Source: Pseudolabrys sp.
Lineage (GTDB): Bacteria > Pseudomonadota > Alphaproteobacteria > Rhizobiales > Xanthobacteraceae
Length of the DNA: 64,000 nucleotides
Direction: 5' to 3'
Assembly: GCA_017849615.1 (NCBI GenBank)
Contig: JAFIGS010000013.1
Location: 1 to 64,000, forward strand
Shown here: positions 62,805 to 64,000 of the stretch, in pieces
Layout of the letters: each line of letters starts with the position of its first letter
Position numbering within the stretch: the stretch's first letter is position 1
Notes under the pieces: model-generated
Databases searched by the model: none
Told to the model about the DNA's origin: nothing
The model's input: the letters and a program-made list of their open reading frames with translations, nothing else
Made by a program: the position numbers and the translations under genes

Positions 62805-64000
62805 AAAACGATCCCCGCAGCCACGGCCTTTGGGAGCGCACCGCGCCGCCGCCGCCGGCCACCGTGCCGCTCGCCGGCGATATAAGGGCCGATGTGGCGA
62901 TCGTCGGCGCCGGTTTCACCGGCCTGTCGGCGGCGCTGCATCTGGCCGAAGGCGGCGCCAAGGTGGTCGTGCTCGAAGCGGTCGAGGCCGGCTTCGGCGG
63001 CTCGGGCCGCAATGTCGGCCTGGTCAACGCCGGCATGTGGGTGATGCCGGACGAACTGCCGGCCGTGCTCGGCGACACATACGGCGCGCGGCTGCTCGAT
63101 CTGCTCGGCCATGCGCCCCGCGCGGTGTTCGATCTCATCGACAAGCACGGCATTGCCTGCGAGGCGGAGCGGCAGGGCACCTTGCATTGCGCGGTCGGCG
63201 AGGCTGGCCTTGCCGAGATCAGGGAGCGCGCGCGGCAATGGCAGGCGCGCGGCGCAGCGGTGCGATTGCTCGATGCCGCGGAGACGGCGCGCAAGGTGGG
63301 CACTTCCGCTTACGCAGGCTCGCTGCTCGACGAGCGCGCCGGCACCATCCAGCCTCTGGCATATGCGCGCGGCCTGGCGCATGCCGCTTTGCGCGCCGGC
63401 GTGACGATTTATACATCGAGCCCGGTGACGGCGGCTACGGACGAGGGCGCGCAGTGGCGGCTCACGACGCCGGGCGGTGCTGTCACCGCGCCACAGGTCG
63501 TCGTCGCCACCAATGCCTATACGACGACCTTGTGGCCGCAGCTCCGCACCGAGCTGGTGCATCTGCCCTACTTCAACATGGCGACGCCGCCGCTGTCCGA
63601 TAACCTTCGGCGCTCCATCCTGCCCGAGCGGCAGGGCGCTTGGGACACCAAGGAGGTTCTCAGCTCGTTCCGCTTCGACAAGGAAGGCCGCTTCATTTTT
63701 GGCAGCGTCGGTGCTTTGCGCGGCACCGGCGGGCCGGTGCATCGCGGCTGGGGCCGCCGCGCCATGACGAAGTTGTTTCCGCAGCTCAAGGGCATGGGCT
63801 TCGAGAGCGAATGGTACGGCTGGATCGGCATGACAGCCGACAACCTGCCGCGTTTCCACCGGCTCGGTCGCAACGTCATGTCGTTCAGCGGCTATAACGG
63901 CCGCGGCATCGCGCCGGGCACCGTATTTGGCCGCTGTCTGGCCGATCTCGTGCTGGGCAAGATCGGCGATGGCGATCTGCCATTGCCGGTAAGCGAGCCG
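62801..64000 (+). CDS. DadA-like FAD-dependent amino-acid/amine oxidase (partial, runs off the right edge)
   Basis: The first 400 residues of a flavoprotein cut by the window end. DVAIVGAGFTGLSAALHLAE (about 28-47) is the FAD-binding fold, GGSGRNVGLVNAGMW follows, and GYNGRGIAPGTVFGR (about 365-379) is the C-terminal FAD motif of the DAO/PuuB family, so only a short tail is missing. The ATG at 62801 overlaps the OCD-family stop in ATGA, so both are probably one transcript. It would oxidise an amine or D-amino acid to an imine. Confidence 0.9.
   Translation, partial: MKNDPRSHGLWERTAPPPPATVPLAGDIRADVAIVGAGFTGLSAALHLAEGGAKVVVLEAVEAGFGGSGRNVGLVNAGMWVMPDELPAVLGDTYGARLLDLLGHAPRAVFDLIDKHGIACEAERQGTLHCAVGEAGLAEIRERARQWQARGAAVRLLDAAETARKVGTSAYAGSLLDERAGTIQPLAYARGLAHAALRAGVTIYTSSPVTAATDEGAQWRLTTPGGAVTAPQVVVATNAYTTTLWPQLRTELVHLPYFNMATPPLSDNLRRSILPERQGAWDTKEVLSSFRFDKEGRFIFGSVGALRGTGGPVHRGWGRRAMTKLFPQLKGMGFESEWYGWIGMTADNLPRFHRLGRNVMSFSGYNGRGIAPGTVFGRCLADLVLGKIGDGDLPLPVSEP

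Overview
The window is GC-rich chromosomal DNA from an alphaproteobacterium, most probably of the order Hyphomicrobiales (Rhizobiales; Bradyrhizobium/Rhodopseudomonas/Xanthobacteraceae-like). The reasons are a cpdR gene next to an N-formylglutamate amidohydrolase and tRNA-Val(GAC), a ROSE-like RNA thermometer in front of a small heat-shock gene, a suhB/MmgR-like sRNA, BBP2_2 and DUF459 proteins, many TRAP and ABC uptake systems, and several kinds of GC-rich intergenic palindromes. This placement is inferred from gene content, not from a marker-gene comparison. I see no rRNA, insertion sequence, prophage or CRISPR array.

Left part (0.4-18 kb): a metal-handling block (CDF exporter, DUF1007 protein, His-loop NicO Ni/Co transporter), a nitronate monooxygenase, and a minus-strand operon for a cobalt-type nitrile hydratase (deaminase, alpha, beta, activator). 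The alpha subunit has a His-rich N-terminus, so cobalt supply and the cobalt enzyme lie side by side. Then come a TRAP QM pair without a binding protein plus SDR and acyl-CoA dehydrogenase, an isolated FliK-like/FlhB-C-terminal-like gene pair, an OmpA-type protein, a fused indolepyruvate:ferredoxin oxidoreductase and a Crp-family regulator.

Middle (18-38 kb): one long uptake-and-activation operon (acyl-CoA synthetase, a five-gene branched-chain-type ABC transporter, a zinc peptidase, a PaaK-like CoA ligase), interrupted twice by palindromic repeats. It is followed by a complete TRAP transporter, ferrochelatase, and an envelope set (beta-barrel protein, GalU, lytic transglycosylase, DUF459 SGNH protein).

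Right part (38-64 kb): glutamate synthase gltBD, a DoxX protein, an Hsp20 gene with a heat-shock promoter and thermometer, a lysophospholipase-like hydrolase, DUF2147, hisN, an sRNA, N-formylglutamate amidohydrolase, cpdR and tRNA-Val. After the tRNA come a GlxA-type regulator divergent from a spermidine/putrescine-type ABC operon that ends in a proline-racemase-superfamily enzyme lacking its second catalytic Cys. Next is a five-gene minus-strand operon (SsuB/TauB-type ABC transporter, OsmC protein, divergent acyl-CoA-dehydrogenase-fold protein). Divergent from it are an ornithine-cyclodeaminase-family gene and a DadA-like oxidase that runs off the right edge.

The observations I would check first are the duplicated start of the nitrile hydratase beta gene, the Cys-to-Gly proline-racemase-family enzyme with an OCD-family gene nearby, the orphan FliK/FlhB-like pair, and a 13-bp-arm perfect palindrome upstream of gltB.
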